Below, piece after piece: positions 10,110 to 20,185 of a stretch of 64,000 nt of DNA. This DNA comes from Xanthomonas hyacinthi (lineage in GTDB: Bacteria > Pseudomonadota > Gammaproteobacteria > Xanthomonadales > Xanthomonadaceae). Under the pieces are notes generated by a model. The model ran no database searches. It had not been told where the DNA came from and saw only the letters and a list, made by a program, of their open reading frames with translations. How positions within the stretch are numbered: the first letter of the stretch is position 1; each line of letters starts with the position of its first letter. The DNA is taken from assembly GCF_009769165.1 (NCBI RefSeq), contig NZ_CP043476.1:1805001-1869000 (forward strand). The letters run 5' to 3'. Position numbers and translations under genes: made by a program.

Positions 10110-10580
10110 TCAGCGCACTCCGGTATGGCCGAATCCACCCGTTCCCCTGGCGCTGTCGGCGAAAGTATCCACCACCTGCAGGGCAACGCGCACGACCGGC
10201 ATCACCACCAGCTGCGCGATGCGGTCGCCGGGGGCGATGGTGAACGGCTCGCGGCCGCGGTTCCAGACGCTGATCAGCAGCGGTCCCTGGTAGTCGGCAT
10301 CGATCAGGCCGGTGCCGTTGCCGAGCACGATGCCGTGGCGATGGCCCAGCCCGGAACGCGGCAGCACCACCGCGCACAGCTGCGGATCGGCGATGTAGAT
10401 GGACAGCCCGCTGGGGATCAGCGCGGTATCGCCCGGCGCCAGGGTCAGCGGCGCCTCGGTGGCCGCGCGCAGATCGAGCCCGGCGCTGGCCTCGGTGGCG
10501 TAGTCCGGCAGCGGCCAGCTGTCGCCGAAGCGCGGGTCGAGCAGTTTGACCTGCAGCGGGTACGGCGTGAGGATGGTCAT
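10110..10580 (-). CDS. dut: dUTP pyrophosphatase
   Basis: Hydrolyses dUTP to dUMP and PPi, preventing uracil incorporation and supplying dTMP precursor. The 156-residue product shows the trimeric dUTPase motifs: [41 protein letters not shown] and the C-terminal [11 protein letters not shown] that closes the active site. The start overlaps the coaBC stop by 4 bp (ATGA), and the algC-like gene starts 15 bp downstream. This gives a coaBC-dut-algC operon on the minus strand. The coaBC-dut pairing is common in proteobacteria. Confidence 0.96.
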   Translation of the reverse strand: MTILTPYPLQVKLLDPRFGDSWPLPDYATEASAGLDLRAATEAPLTLAPGDTALIPSGLSIYIADPQLCAVVLPRSGLGHRHGIVLGNGTGLIDADYQGPLLISVWNRGREPFTIAPGDRIAQLVVMPVVRVALQVVDTFADSARGTGGFGHTGVR

Positions 10581-11842
10581 GCGTGCAGTCGCTCCGCGAT
10601 CAGGGCCAGCAATTGTTCGGCCAGTTGCGCCTTGGACACGGCCGGGAAGCTGCGCGCGCCCTGCTGCCAGTAGGCGGTGGCCGCATTGTGGTCGCTTTCG
10701 AAGCCGTTGCCGGCCACCCCCACCTGGTTGGCGATGATCAGGTCCAGGTGCTTGTCGTTGAGTTTGCCACGCGCGTAGCGCTCGATGTCGTGGGTCTCGG
10801 CGGCGAAGCCGACCACCAGCTTCAGCGCCTGGGTCTGCGCGGCGACCTCGGCCAGGATGTCCGGGGTGCGCACCAGCTCCAGGGTCAGCACGTCGCCGCT
10901 CTTCTTGATCTTCTGCGCGGCGACCTGCCTGGGCGTGTAGTCGGCGACCGCGGCGGTGCCGATGTAGATGTCGGCCGGTAGCGCGCCCAGCACCGCTTCG
11001 CGCATCTGCGCCGCCGAGCGCACGTCGATGCGCTGCACGCCGTCGGGCGTGGGCAGCTGCACCGGGCCGCTGACCAGCACCACCGCCGCGCCCTGCCGCG
11101 CGGCCACGCCGGCCAGGGCGTAGCCCATCTTGCCGCTGCTGCGGTTGCCGAGGTAGCGCACCGGATCCAGGTCCTCGTAGGTCGGGCCGGCGCTGATCAG
11201 CAGGCGCAAGCCGCTGAGCGCGCCGGCCGCGGTGCCGGCGGCGACCGTTGCCGGCGCCGCGGCAGGCGCGTGCGCGACCGCGGCGCGGCCGCCGGCCAGC
11301 GCGGCGACGATCTCCTCCGGCTCGGCCAGGCGCCCGGGACCGGACTCGCCTTCGGCCAGCGGCCCGTCGTTCGGCCCGACCACGCTGGCGCCGCGCTGGC
11401 GCAGCGTGGCGACATTGGCCAGGGTGGCGGGGTGCAACCACATGCGGTGGTTCATCGCCGGACACACGGTCAGCGGCGCGGCGGTGGCCAGGCACAGCGT
11501 GCTCACCAGGTCGTCGGCCAGGCCGTGGGCGAGCCGCGCCAGCAGGTCGGCGGTGGCCGGCGCCACCACCACGCGGTCGGCCCAGCGCGCCAGTTCCAGG
11601 TGGCCCATCGCCTGCTCGGCGGCGCTGTCCCACAGGCTGGTGCGGGTCGGGTGCGCGGACAGCGCCTGGAAGCTCAGCGGGGTGACGAACTGCTGCGCGC
11701 CGGCGGTCATCGCCACCTGCACCTCGGCGCCGGCCTCGCGCAGCCGCCGCACCAGCTCCAGCGCCTTGTAGGCGGCGATGCCGCCGCCCACGCACAACAG
11801 CACACGCCTCCCCTGCAGGGGCCCCTCGAAAGTACCGGTCAC
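10577..11842 (-). CDS. coaBC: Bifunctional phosphopantothenoylcysteine decarboxylase / phosphopantothenate-cysteine ligase
   Basis: Two consecutive steps of coenzyme A synthesis. The N-terminal flavoprotein decarboxylase domain (about residues 1-190) starts [20 protein letters not shown] and has CPAMNHRMW, the conserved PAMN motif, with the substrate-recognition flap after it. The C-terminal ligase domain begins [20 protein letters not shown] and includes [12 protein letters not shown] and TADYTP-like [16 protein letters not shown]. An Ala-rich linker joins the domains. It is 421 residues, the usual length, first in the coaBC-dut-algC operon and divergent from radC. Confidence 0.96.
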   Translation of the reverse strand: MTGTFEGPLQGRRVLLCVGGGIAAYKALELVRRLREAGAEVQVAMTAGAQQFVTPLSFQALSAHPTRTSLWDSAAEQAMGHLELARWADRVVVAPATADLLARLAHGLADDLVSTLCLATAAPLTVCPAMNHRMWLHPATLANVATLRQRGASVVGPNDGPLAEGESGPGRLAEPEEIVAALAGGRAAVAHAPAAAPATVAAGTAAGALSGLRLLISAGPTYEDLDPVRYLGNRSSGKMGYALAGVAARQGAAVVLVSGPVQLPTPDGVQRIDVRSAAQMREAVLGALPADIYIGTAAVADYTPRQVAAQKIKKSGDVLTLELVRTPDILAEVAAQTQALKLVVGFAAETHDIERYARGKLNDKHLDLIIANQVGVAGNGFESDHNAATAYWQQGARSFPAVSKAQLAEQLLALIAERLHA

Positions 11843-11915
11843 GTCGGGAATGTCCTACCCATGCAAGAACGATTAGCTTACCCGATGGCCCTTTGCGGCC
11901 CTGATACCGTTGCGC

Positions 11916-11942
11916 CATATCGCCCGCCAATCTGGCGATATG
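11916..11942. promoter_or_regulatory. Inverted repeat covering the radC start codon
   Basis: The sequence CATATCGCC at 11916-11924 is repeated inverted as GGCGATATG at 11934-11942, with a 9-base spacer. The right arm ends on the ATG of radC (11940). It lies in the divergent radC/coaBC region and could be a regulator site or a translation-limiting hairpin. The role is inference. Confidence 0.4.
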
Positions 11943-12614
11943 CACATATCCGACTGGCCCTGCGACGAACGCCCCCGGGAAAAGCTGCTGGCACGCGGCG
12001 CCCGGGCCCTCTCCGACGCCGAACTGCTGGCGATCTTCCTCGGTTCCGGCCTGCCCGGCAGCGACGCGGTCCGCACTTCGCGCGACCTGCTGCAGCGGCA
12101 CGGCCCGCTGCGCACGCTGCTCGACCGCCCGCCCCGCGACCTGGTCAGCCTGCCCGGACTCGGCCCGGCACGGGCCTGCAGGCTGTCGGCCGCGCTGGAG
12201 CTGGGCCAGCGCCATCTGGCCGCCGAACTGGAACGCGGCACCACCCTGACCGACCCGGGTGCAGCCGGCCGCTACTTCGCGCAGCGGTTGCGGGCGCAGC
12301 CGCACGAGGTGTTCGCGGTGCTGTTCCTGGATACGAAGCACCGCTCGCTGGCGTTCGAGGAGCTGTTCCAGGGCACCCTGGACGGCACCGAGGTGCATCC
12401 GCGCGAAGTGGTGCGGCGCGCGCTGGCGCACAACGCGGCGGCGGTGATCATCGGCCACAACCACCCGTCCGGGAACCCGGAGCCCTCGCCCGCCGACCGC
12501 GCCGTCACCCATCGCCTGAAACAGGCGCTGGGGCTGGTGGACATCCGCCTGCTGGACCATTTCATCGTCGGCGACGGCATGCCGGTATCGATGGCCGCGC
12601 GCGGCTGGGCCTGA
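11940..12614 (+). CDS. radC: RadC family JAMM/MPN+ protein
   Basis: A 224-residue member of the RadC family. The N-terminal UPF0758/helix-hairpin-helix part ([20 protein letters not shown]) precedes the MPN+ domain with the metal-binding set EVHPREVV and [15 protein letters not shown], and LLDHFIVGD near the end. The family name is historical; a direct role in recombination repair is doubtful, and the fold suggests a metallopeptidase or nuclease-like activity. The start [15 protein letters not shown] is chosen over an upstream in-frame codon because it matches the family N-terminus. It is divergent from coaBC. Confidence 0.93.
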   Translation: MHISDWPCDERPREKLLARGARALSDAELLAIFLGSGLPGSDAVRTSRDLLQRHGPLRTLLDRPPRDLVSLPGLGPARACRLSAALELGQRHLAAELERGTTLTDPGAAGRYFAQRLRAQPHEVFAVLFLDTKHRSLAFEELFQGTLDGTEVHPREVVRRALAHNAAAVIIGHNHPSGNPEPSPADRAVTHRLKQALGLVDIRLLDHFIVGDGMPVSMAARGWA

Positions 12615-12796
12615 ACCGCGGACCACGCGCCAGGCGCCGGGGAGGCGCCCGGCGTCTGCACGCATCCCGAATGCCCGGTCCCCGAGCCCGAATCCCGCCA
12701 TCGCCCGACGGCCTGAGGTCGGGCTGAACCCGGCACGGGCCGGGAGGCGGCGGGTCGGGTAAAATCGCCGGTTCCGCGCTTCAAGCAGATGATCAC

Positions 12797-14485
12797 GTGA
12801 AATCCCAACTCCGCGCCCTGATCGGTCAAGGCATCGAAGCCTTGCGCGCCAACGGCAGCCTGCCGGCCGACACCTTGCCGCCGGACTTCGTGGTCGAGCG
12901 GCCCAAGACCCGCGAGCACGGCGACTTCGCCACCAACGCGGCGATGCTGCTGGCCAGGACCGCGCGCGGCAATCCACGCGCGCTGGCGCAGCAGCTGGTC
13001 GCCGCGCTGCCGGCCAGCGACGAGGTGACCCGGGTCGAGATCGCCGGCCCCGGCTTCATCAACTTCCACCTCGGCCCCGGCGCCTATCAGCGCGAAGTGC
13101 TGGCGGTGATCAAGCAGGGCGAGGACTACGGCCGCAGCCTGGTCGGCAATGGCCGCACCGTGGGCGTGGAATACGTCTCGGCCAATCCGACCGGCCCGCT
13201 GCACGTGGGCCACGGCCGCGCCGCGGCGATCGGCGACTGCCTGGCGCGGCTGCTCGAGGCCAATGGCTGGAACGTCAAGCGCGAGTTCTACTACAACGAC
13301 GGCGGCGGGCAGATCGAGAACCTGGCGCGCTCGGTGCAGGCGCGCGCGCAGGGCAAGACCCCCGACAGCCCCGACTGGCCGGAAGAAGGCTACCGCGGCG
13401 ACTACATCCAGGACGTGGCCAACGCCTACCTGGCCGGCGACGCGGTGGACCTGGAAGGCCATCTGGTCACCGGTTCCAAGGATCCGAACGACCTGGAGGC
13501 GATCCGCCGCTTCGCCGTGGCCTACCTGCGCAACGAGCAGAACCACGACCTGGCCGCGTTCGGCGTGGACTTCGACATCTACTTCCTGGAAAGCTCGCTG
13601 TACCGCGACGGCAAGGTCGAAGAGGCGGTGCAGAAACTGGTCGCCTCCGGCCACACCTACGAGGAAGGCGGCGCGCTGTGGCTGAAATCGACCGATTTCG
13701 GCGACGACAAGGACCGCGTGATGCGCAAGTCCGACGGCAGCTACACCTATTTCGTGCCGGACGTGGCCTATCACCTGAGCAAGTGGCAGCGCGGCTACGT
13801 GCGCGCGATCACCGAACTGGGCGCCGACCACCACGGCTCGCTGGCGCGGGTGCGCGCCGGCCTGCAGGCGATGGACCTGGGCATTCCCAGGGGCTGGCCC
13901 GAGTACGTGCTGCACCAGATGGTCACGGTGATGCGCGGCGGCGAGGAAGTGAAGCTGTCCAAGCGCGCCGGCAGCTACCTGACCCTGCGCGACCTGATCG
14001 AGGAAGCCGGCCGCGACGCCACGCGCTGGTTCCTGATCGCGCGCAAGCCAGATTCGCAGCTGACCTTCGACATCGACCTGGCGCGCCAGCAGAGCAACGA
14101 CAACCCGGTGTTCTATGTGCAGTACGCGCATGCCCGGGTGTGCAGCCTGCTGCGCCAGGCGCAGGAGAAGCAGCTGGACTACGACCAGGCCGACGGCCTG
14201 GGCCAGCTGAACCGGCTGAATGATGCTGCCTCGCTGGACCTGATGCTGGAACTCTCGCGCTACCCGGAAGTGGTGGAGAATGCGGGACAGGTGCTGGAGC
14301 CGCACCTGATCGCGCAATACCTGCGCGAACTGGCGACCGCGTTCCACACCTGGTACCACGGCACCCCGGTGCTTGTGGACGATGCGGGCGAGCGCAACGC
14401 CAGGTTGACCCTGGCCGTGGCGGCGCAGCGAGTGCTGGCGAACGGCCTGAACCTCCTGGGCGTTTCCGCCCCGGAAAAAATGTGA
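12797..14485 (+). CDS. argS: Arginyl-tRNA synthetase
   Basis: Class I synthetase charging tRNA-Arg. The 562 residues start at a GTG ([16 protein letters not shown]). The N-terminal additional domain recognises the tRNA D-loop, followed by [19 protein letters not shown] with the HIGH-type motif, [10 protein letters not shown], and [14 protein letters not shown] at the KMSK-equivalent position. The C-terminal anticodon-binding region includes [15 protein letters not shown]. Complete. The SPOR gene starts 15 bp downstream, a frequent gammaproteobacterial arrangement. Confidence 0.97.
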   Translation: MKSQLRALIGQGIEALRANGSLPADTLPPDFVVERPKTREHGDFATNAAMLLARTARGNPRALAQQLVAALPASDEVTRVEIAGPGFINFHLGPGAYQREVLAVIKQGEDYGRSLVGNGRTVGVEYVSANPTGPLHVGHGRAAAIGDCLARLLEANGWNVKREFYYNDGGGQIENLARSVQARAQGKTPDSPDWPEEGYRGDYIQDVANAYLAGDAVDLEGHLVTGSKDPNDLEAIRRFAVAYLRNEQNHDLAAFGVDFDIYFLESSLYRDGKVEEAVQKLVASGHTYEEGGALWLKSTDFGDDKDRVMRKSDGSYTYFVPDVAYHLSKWQRGYVRAITELGADHHGSLARVRAGLQAMDLGIPRGWPEYVLHQMVTVMRGGEEVKLSKRAGSYLTLRDLIEEAGRDATRWFLIARKPDSQLTFDIDLARQQSNDNPVFYVQYAHARVCSLLRQAQEKQLDYDQADGLGQLNRLNDAASLDLMLELSRYPEVVENAGQVLEPHLIAQYLRELATAFHTWYHGTPVLVDDAGERNARLTLAVAAQRVLANGLNLLGVSAPEKM

Positions 14486-14500
14486 GTGGAGAAGCGGTAG

Positions 14501-15328
14501 ATGGCAGCACGACGCGGTAAGACCCAGGCGCGGCGCAACAGCGGCAACGGCACGCCCGGATGGGTGTGGCTGATCGCCGGCGTGGCGATCGCGGCGGTGG
14601 TGTTCCTGGCAGCGCCCGGCCTGTTCAAGAAGGACGGCGACGGGTTCCTGCGTGTGGGCGGCCCGCGCGCCAACCCCGACGCGCAGCCGGCGCCGGTGGC
14701 CGATGCCGATGTGGACGCGGCGCCGGAGCTGCCCAGGCCGGCAGCGGCGGCGGCCGGCAGCACCAAGCCCGACGCCAAGGATGGCAAGAAGGACGCGCAG
14801 ACCCAGTACGACTTCTACACCTTGCTGCCCGGCAAGGAAGTGCGGATGTCCGACGCCGAGCTGGCCGCCAGCGCACGCGCCGAAGCCGCCCGCCAGGCAC
14901 GCGCGCCGCAGGCCGCCGCCACGCCGGCGACTGCGACCGCCACCACCGCGCCGGCAAAGACGGCGGCAGCGTCCAATCCGACGCCGCTACCGGAAACCGC
15001 CACCGCCAGCGCACCGGCCAACACCGTGGCCACGGCGACCAAGCCGGCCACGGCGTCGGTCGCACCCGCAGCGGCTGCCGCCGCCGCGCCGGACACCACC
15101 CGCTACATCCTGCAGGCCGGTTCGTTCGGCGCCTCCGGCGATGCCGAATCGACCAAGGCCAAGCTGGCGATGCTCGGCCTGTCGGCGCGCGTGGAGTCGG
15201 CGCAGATCAGCGGCAAGACCGTCTACCGCGTGCGCATGGGGCCCTACGGCACCGCCAGCGAACTGGCCGCGGCCAAGCAGAAGCTGACCGGCAGCGGCCT
15301 GCCGGCGATCGCGATCAAGGCGCAGTAG
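14501..15328 (+). CDS. SPOR domain cell-division-type protein
   Basis: Bitopic membrane protein of 275 residues. A basic cytoplasmic N-terminus (ARRGKTQARRNSGNG) and one transmembrane helix (WVWLIAGVAIAAVVFLAAP, about 22-40) lead into a long Ala/Pro/Thr-rich periplasmic linker. The last about 75 residues form a SPOR domain (YILQAGSFGASGDAESTKAK to VYRVRMGPYGTASELAAAK) that binds denuded septal glycan. The layout resembles FtsN. It follows argS closely and is probably co-transcribed. Whether it is the functional FtsN cannot be told from sequence. Confidence 0.88.
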   Translation: MAARRGKTQARRNSGNGTPGWVWLIAGVAIAAVVFLAAPGLFKKDGDGFLRVGGPRANPDAQPAPVADADVDAAPELPRPAAAAAGSTKPDAKDGKKDAQTQYDFYTLLPGKEVRMSDAELAASARAEAARQARAPQAAATPATATATTAPAKTAAASNPTPLPETATASAPANTVATATKPATASVAPAAAAAAAPDTTRYILQAGSFGASGDAESTKAKLAMLGLSARVESAQISGKTVYRVRMGPYGTASELAAAKQKLTGSGLPAIAIKAQ

Positions 15329-15332
15329 GGCT

Positions 15333-15551
15333 AGGAGTGGGGAATCGGGAAATGGGAATGGGGAGAAGCGACGTCTCCTGCATTCCTTGCGACCGTCCGG
15401 CGTACGCCAGTCGTTGAATTGCCTCGCCGGTGACGCGCGCGAGGCTGATGGCAGCCTGACTGCGATAACCCTCAGCAGGCGCAACGCATCGATGCCTGCT
15501 TTCGCTTTCGCTTTTCCTATTCCCGATTCCCCACTCCCTATTCCCGGTCCC
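15333..15551. repeat. Two facing GGGAATS heptamer arrays after the SPOR gene
   Basis: Positions 15333-15365 carry GGAGTGGGGAATCGGG-type tandem heptamers just after the SPOR stop. Positions 15513-15551 carry the inverse orientation (CCTATTCCCGATTCCCC and onward) and overlap the end of the SDR gene. Between them (15366-15512) no gene is supported. Together with 16303-16332 they bracket the SDR gene in inverted orientation. Confidence 0.7.
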
Positions 15552-16293
15552 TCGCAACCTGGAAGCCGGCGAAGGACTGCGTCACCGGCATGATTTCCAG
15601 CCGATTGATGTTCAGGTGCGGCGGCAGCGTGGCGACCCAGAAGATCTGCTCGGCGATGTCCTCGGCGCTCATTGGCTGCGCGCCGTGATAGAGCTTGTCC
15701 GACGCGCCCTGATCGCCGTGGGTGCGGACCAGGGTGAACTCGGTCTCGGCCATGCCCGGCTCGATCGCGGTCACGCGCACGCCGGTGCCGTGCAGGTCCG
15801 AGCGCAGGCCCAGCGAGAACTGGCTGACGAAGGCCTTGGTGCCGCCGTAGGCATTGCCGCCCGGATACGGGTACAGCGCGGCCACCGAACTGATGTTGAT
15901 GATCGCGCCGCGGCGCTGGATCAGCGTGGGCAGCAGGCGGTGGGTCAGGGTCACCAGCGCGGTGACGTTGGTGTCGATCATGGTGCGCCAGTCGTCCAGT
16001 AGCGCCGTCTGCGCCGGCGCGGTGCCCTGCGCCAGGCCGGCGTTGTTGACCAGCAGGTCGATGCCACGGAACGCCTCCGGCAGCGCGGCCAGCAGCGCAT
16101 CGAGTGCGGCCGCATCGCGGATGTCGAACGCCGCCACGTGCACGCGCTCGGCGCCGAACTCGGCCAGCAGCGGCTGCAGGCGCTCGGCGCGGCGGCCGGT
16201 GGCGATCACGCGCCAGCCGGCGTTGACGAAGCGGCGCACGGCGGCGGCGCCGAAACCGGAGGTGGCGCCGGTGATCAGAGCGGTCTGGGGCAT
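15538..16293 (-). CDS. Short-chain dehydrogenase (YdfG-like)
   Basis: Rossmann-fold NAD(P)-dependent oxidoreductase of 251 residues. The N-terminal cofactor loop is TALITGATSGFGAAAVRRF with ATGRR after strand 2, suggesting NADP. NNAG follows (LLVNNAGLAQGT), then the catalytic Ser-Tyr-Lys set with ISSVAAL and YGGTKAFVSQFS. The closest characterised relatives are YdfG-type 3-hydroxy acid/serine dehydrogenases; the exact substrate is not determined. The stop lies inside a heptamer array and another array is just upstream of the start, so the gene sits as a cassette between inverted repeats. Confidence 0.9.
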   Translation of the reverse strand: MPQTALITGATSGFGAAAVRRFVNAGWRVIATGRRAERLQPLLAEFGAERVHVAAFDIRDAAALDALLAALPEAFRGIDLLVNNAGLAQGTAPAQTALLDDWRTMIDTNVTALVTLTHRLLPTLIQRRGAIINISSVAALYPYPGGNAYGGTKAFVSQFSLGLRSDLHGTGVRVTAIEPGMAETEFTLVRTHGDQGASDKLYHGAQPMSAEDIAEQIFWVATLPPHLNINRLEIMPVTQSFAGFQVARDRE

Positions 16294-16302
16294 TGGGGGA
16301 GG

Positions 16303-16332
16303 CCGGGAATGGGGAGTGGGGAATCGGGAATG
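16303..16332. repeat. GGGAATS heptamer array upstream of the SDR gene
   Basis: Tandem degenerate heptamers (CCGGGAATGGGGAGTGGGGA, then ATCGGGAATGG) lie 10 bp upstream of the SDR start codon. They are inverted relative to the array at 15513-15551 at the other end of the gene. Confidence 0.7.
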
Positions 16333-16753
16333 GTAAAAGCAAAAGGGCAACGTCGGGATCCCGGTGCTTCAGCGATCCCTTGCCGGCGCGGACACGTGGC
16401 CCACGGCATAGGCCTGGCCGATGTCGGGCGGCGGTGACAGCTCGCGCCAAAGCCGCAGGCGCAGCAGATTCCAGCCGTGCGGCTCGTAGGCGCTCACCGC
16501 GGCGAGCGCCCCTGCGGCAAGATCGTCCCGCGCCCGCTCGGCCTCGCGCTCGCCGAGCGCTTCGAGCGCGGCCGCAGCGGATAGCGCGACGATTGCGCCG
16601 CCGCCGGAGCCAACCGGCTGGAACGGCGCAACGCCGTTGCCACAGCGCCTGCACGAAGCGCGCAGGGCGCACGCCGATCCAGGGTAAGACCGCCGCGCAC
16701 GCACGCCGCTCGCCGCAGCTTCGCCCGAACCAATGCGCCCCGGCAGCCGCGGC
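16333..16753. other. About 420 bp with no supported gene
   Basis: The interval between the SDR upstream region and the acyltransferase stop has open frames on the minus strand, but they are low-complexity Arg/Ala/Ser translations without domain features. It may be a decayed gene; I see no RNA gene or clear terminator. Confidence 0.5.
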
Positions 16754-17872
16754 CTATGCCGCCACCGGCACCTCGGCCGGCTTGCGCCGCCGGCGCTCGC
16801 GCAGCTGCAGAAACGGCCGTTCCACCGCGTAGTGCAGCAACGCGGCGGCCAACAGCGCCATGCCCGCATAGATTCCGAACGCGAGCAGCCCGCGTCCATC
16901 GAGCGCGGCGCCGAACCAACTCTGGGTGAGATGGAACATGGCCTTGTGGGTCAGGTACAGGCTGTACGAGATCGCCGCCAACCAGGCCGCCCCCGGAACC
17001 CGGCGCCGGCCCAGCACACCGTGCAGCGAGGCGCCGGCGCAGACCAGCAGCGCCAGCCCCAGCGACAGCAGCGGCCAGCCGATCGCATTGCCGAGCAGGC
17101 CGGTGCGCTCGCGGAACAGCCACAGCGCCAGCGCACACACCGCCAACCCGGCCAGCAGCAGCGCATTGGCATGCGCCTGCAGCCACTGCCAGCGCTGCGG
17201 CCGGAACACCTTGAGCGTGGCCAGCACCACCCCGGCCAGCAAGCCGTCGAGCCGGTTCCAGGTCGGGTAGTAGATGTCCTCGATGAACCAGTTGCGTTGC
17301 AGTCCGGCACCGATGCGGTCCAGCGCGCTGTCGTGCAGCCAGGTCGCCGTGCGCAGCGCGATCCCGGCCAGCACCACGGCGCTGCATAGCGCAACGAAAC
17401 GCGGCGCCGACGGCCGCCGCATCGCCAGCGCCGCCAGCAGCGGAAACACCAGGTAGAAATGCTCCTCCACGCACAGCGACCAGGCATGCGAGAACGCCTG
17501 CTGGTTGGCGTAGTCGATGCCCAGGTTCAAGGTGAAGCTGGCGAACATCCACCACGGCGCGATGCCTGGCGCTTCGCGGAAACCGGGCCAGGCCAGGTAC
17601 AGCGCCAGCACCACGGCGAAGGCCGGCAGGATGCGGAACGCGCGGCGCAGGTAGAAATCGCCGTAACGCAGCGGCGCGCCGCGCGCCAGTGGCGCCAGCA
17701 CCTGGCCGCCGATCAGGAAGCCGCTGAGCACGAAGAACAGGTCCACACCCATCCAGCCATAGCGCGACAACCAGGCCCAGTCCGGCCCCAGGCCGCCGAC
17801 CACGAACGAGTGGAACAGCATCACCCACACGATCGCCAGCGCGCGCAGCAGGTCCAGTCCGGGGTAGCGCAT
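16754..17872 (-). CDS. Acyltransferase family 3 (OafA/YrhL-like) membrane protein
   Basis: Integral membrane acyltransferase of 372 residues with about 10 helices. It likely transfers acetyl or another acyl group to a surface glycan such as O-antigen or exopolysaccharide. The N-terminus YPGLDLLRALAIVWVMLFHS carries the family R and catalytic-type His; GVDLFFVLSGFLIGGQ and FYLRRAFRILPAF follow. HAWSLCVEEHFYLVFP is the characteristic W-S-L-x-x-E-x-x-F/Y element. The acceptor cannot be predicted from the sequence. It is monocistronic, between the SDR gene and speA. Confidence 0.9.
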   Translation of the reverse strand: MRYPGLDLLRALAIVWVMLFHSFVVGGLGPDWAWLSRYGWMGVDLFFVLSGFLIGGQVLAPLARGAPLRYGDFYLRRAFRILPAFAVVLALYLAWPGFREAPGIAPWWMFASFTLNLGIDYANQQAFSHAWSLCVEEHFYLVFPLLAALAMRRPSAPRFVALCSAVVLAGIALRTATWLHDSALDRIGAGLQRNWFIEDIYYPTWNRLDGLLAGVVLATLKVFRPQRWQWLQAHANALLLAGLAVCALALWLFRERTGLLGNAIGWPLLSLGLALLVCAGASLHGVLGRRRVPGAAWLAAISYSLYLTHKAMFHLTQSWFGAALDGRGLLAFGIYAGMALLAAALLHYAVERPFLQLRERRRRKPAEVPVAA

Positions 17873-18107
17873 CGCATCGGGGAGTGATGGCAGGGGCGCT
17901 CAGTTTATGGGCCGGTGCCAGCGCGCGTCCATCCGCGGCGGCGAACGCGAGAGGCGCCGCGATGAAGACAAGGAGCGTCGCGTCTGCGCGGAATGCGCTG
18001 GAGCAAGGGTCGCGCTCGATACCTTCCTGCATGCGTTCGACAACGCCGCGCGACACGTAACCGGGGGGCGCGCTCCTCGCCCACTGGCGAGGGAGCGCAT
18101 GCGGGAT

Positions 18108-19997
18108 TCAGCCCAGCGGTTCGTCCGACAGATAGGTGTAGCCGGTCAGCCCCGCCTCCAGCGCCGCCGACAAGGCCTGCGCCTGCTCCGCCGGCAGTTG
18201 CGCGGCGGCCACGCGCTCGGCGTAGGCCGCGCGCAGGTCGGCCAGTGCGTAGCCCACGTAATCCAGCATCACGTCGGTGGTGTCGCCGCGGCGCTGCTGG
18301 GCGATGCGGTAGCCGTCGCCATCGGCGCTGACTTCGATCGCGTCGGTGTCGCCGAACAGGTTGTGGATGTCGCCGAGGATCTCCTGGTAGGCACCGACCA
18401 GGAAGAAGCCGATCCGGTAGCTCTCGCCCGGGCGCAGTTCGTGCAGCGGCAGCGAGCTGTCCAGGCTTTCGTTCTCGACGTAGGTCTTGACCATGCCGTC
18501 GGAGTCGCAGGTCATGTCGCAGATCACCCCGCGCCGCAGCGGCGCCTCGTTCAGGCGCTCGATCGGCACGATCGGGAACACCTGGTCGATCGCCCACACG
18601 TCGGGGATCGATTCGAACACGCTGAAGTTGACGAAGTACTTGTCCACCAGCCGCTCGTTGAGTTCGTCCAGCACCGGGCGGTGGCTCTTTTCCTCATGGC
18701 TCAGGCGCGCACGCACGCCGTGCGCGATGGCGTAGAACAGGTCGTCGATGCGCGCGCGCTGCGGCAGGTCGATCTGGCCCAGCGCGTAGCTGGACAGGCC
18801 TTCGGCATGGAAATGCTGCGCTTCCTGGAACAGCTCCACTGCCGGGCGCACGTCCAGTTCGTCGTGGATCTCGCGCAGATGGCGGATCGCCGCCGGCTCG
18901 TCGGCATGCGCGTCGGGCACGCGCCCTTCCGGCGCCTGCTCCACTTCCGAGACGTTGGCGATCAGTACCGCATGGTGCGCGGTCATCGCGCGGCCGCATT
19001 CGGTGACGATCCGCGGCGGCGCCAGCCCGTACTGCTCGCAGGCCTCGGCCAGTGGCTGCACGATGTTGCTGGCGTAGGCATGCAGGCCATAGTTGATCGA
19101 GCAGTAGCTGCGCGAACGGGTGCCTTCGTAGTCGATGCCCAGGCCGCCGCCGACATCGACGTGGCTGATCTTCGCGCCCAGCTTGGACAGCTCGACGAAG
19201 TAGCGGGTGGCCTCGCGCATGCCGTTGGCGATGTCGCGCACGTTGGAGATCTGCGAGCCCATGTGGAAGTGCAGCAGGTTCAGCAACTCGGCGTACTCGG
19301 TGTCACGCAGCGTCTTCCACAGGTCCAGCACCTGCCGCGGCGACAGCCCGAACTTGGCCTTGTCGCCGCCGCTGTTCTGCCACTTGCCCGCGCCCAGCGA
19401 GGCCAGGCGCATGCGCACGCCCAGGCCCGGCTTGACGTCCAGCGCGCGCGCCTCCTCCAGCACCAGCTTCAGCTCCGAGGGCTTCTCGATGACGATGAAG
19501 GTCTGCAGCCCCAGCTTGCGCCCGATCAGCGCCAGGCGGATGTATTCGCGGTCCTTGTAGCCGTTGCACACGATCAGCCCGCCCGGCCGCGACAACGCCA
19601 GCACCGCCATCAGTTCCGGCTTGCTGCCCGCCTCCAGGCCGAAGCCCTCGCCGTGGTGCGCGGCCAGCGTACCGGCCACGCCGCGGTGCTGGTTGACCTT
19701 GATCGGGTACACCGCGGTGTAGCCGCCGGCGTAGTCCCAGTCGGCCTGGGCCTGGGCGAAGGCGGCCTGCAGCTTGCCCAGGCGCTCGCCGAGGATGTCC
19801 GGGAAGCGCACCAGCATCGGCAGCTTGGCGCCGGCCGCGCGCGCGGCATCCACCACCTCGGGCAGCACGATCGCCACGCCGTCGGCGCCCTGCGGGCGGA
19901 CGACCACCCGGCCGGCCGCATCCACGTCGAAATACCCATCGGCCCAATGCGGGATCGAATAGGTCTTGCGGGCTTGGTCGAGGGACCAGTCGCTCAT
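18108..19997 (-). CDS. speA: Biosynthetic arginine decarboxylase
   Basis: PLP enzyme (fold III) that converts arginine to agmatine, the first step from arginine to putrescine and spermidine. The 629 residues start MSDWSLDQARKTYSIPHWAD. The PLP lysine lies in TAVYPIKVNQHRGVAG; further on are GLEAGSKPELMA, FHMGSQISNVRDI and DVGGGLGIDYEGTRS, and the C-terminal CDSDGMVKTYV. A longer reading to 20126 is rejected because it enters repeat DNA. The gene is divergent from speE across about 270 bp, so both ends of the polyamine pathway share one regulatory region. Confidence 0.96.
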   Translation of the reverse strand: MSDWSLDQARKTYSIPHWADGYFDVDAAGRVVVRPQGADGVAIVLPEVVDAARAAGAKLPMLVRFPDILGERLGKLQAAFAQAQADWDYAGGYTAVYPIKVNQHRGVAGTLAAHHGEGFGLEAGSKPELMAVLALSRPGGLIVCNGYKDREYIRLALIGRKLGLQTFIVIEKPSELKLVLEEARALDVKPGLGVRMRLASLGAGKWQNSGGDKAKFGLSPRQVLDLWKTLRDTEYAELLNLLHFHMGSQISNVRDIANGMREATRYFVELSKLGAKISHVDVGGGLGIDYEGTRSRSYCSINYGLHAYASNIVQPLAEACEQYGLAPPRIVTECGRAMTAHHAVLIANVSEVEQAPEGRVPDAHADEPAAIRHLREIHDELDVRPAVELFQEAQHFHAEGLSSYALGQIDLPQRARIDDLFYAIAHGVRARLSHEEKSHRPVLDELNERLVDKYFVNFSVFESIPDVWAIDQVFPIVPIERLNEAPLRRGVICDMTCDSDGMVKTYVENESLDSSLPLHELRPGESYRIGFFLVGAYQEILGDIHNLFGDTDAIEVSADGDGYRIAQQRRGDTTDVMLDYVGYALADLRAAYAERVAAAQLPAEQAQALSAALEAGLTGYTYLSDEPLG

Positions 19998-20185
19998 CGT
20001 GGCGGCTCGGCGGGGAAAAGGGCGTGGATTGTAACGCCTGCTACGCGTGGGCTCCGTTACAATCCGCGCCGGCCTTGGGCCTGGCGTCGCTTGATTTGCT
20101 TGCACGAGGCTGCGCCCTACCCTCATCCGGCGAAGGATTTGGGTCTGGCAACGTGCGGTCTGACTGCACGAGGCTGCGCCCCACC

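Noticed and set aside
7521..10673. About 1050-codon plus-strand open frame opposite the phosphomannomutase and dut genes
   Set aside because: No domain features and typical antisense composition; the minus-strand genes are unambiguous.
16369..16899. Minus-strand open frame between the SDR and acyltransferase genes
   Set aside because: It overlaps the acyltransferase end, has no family features and poor codon use; at most a decayed gene.
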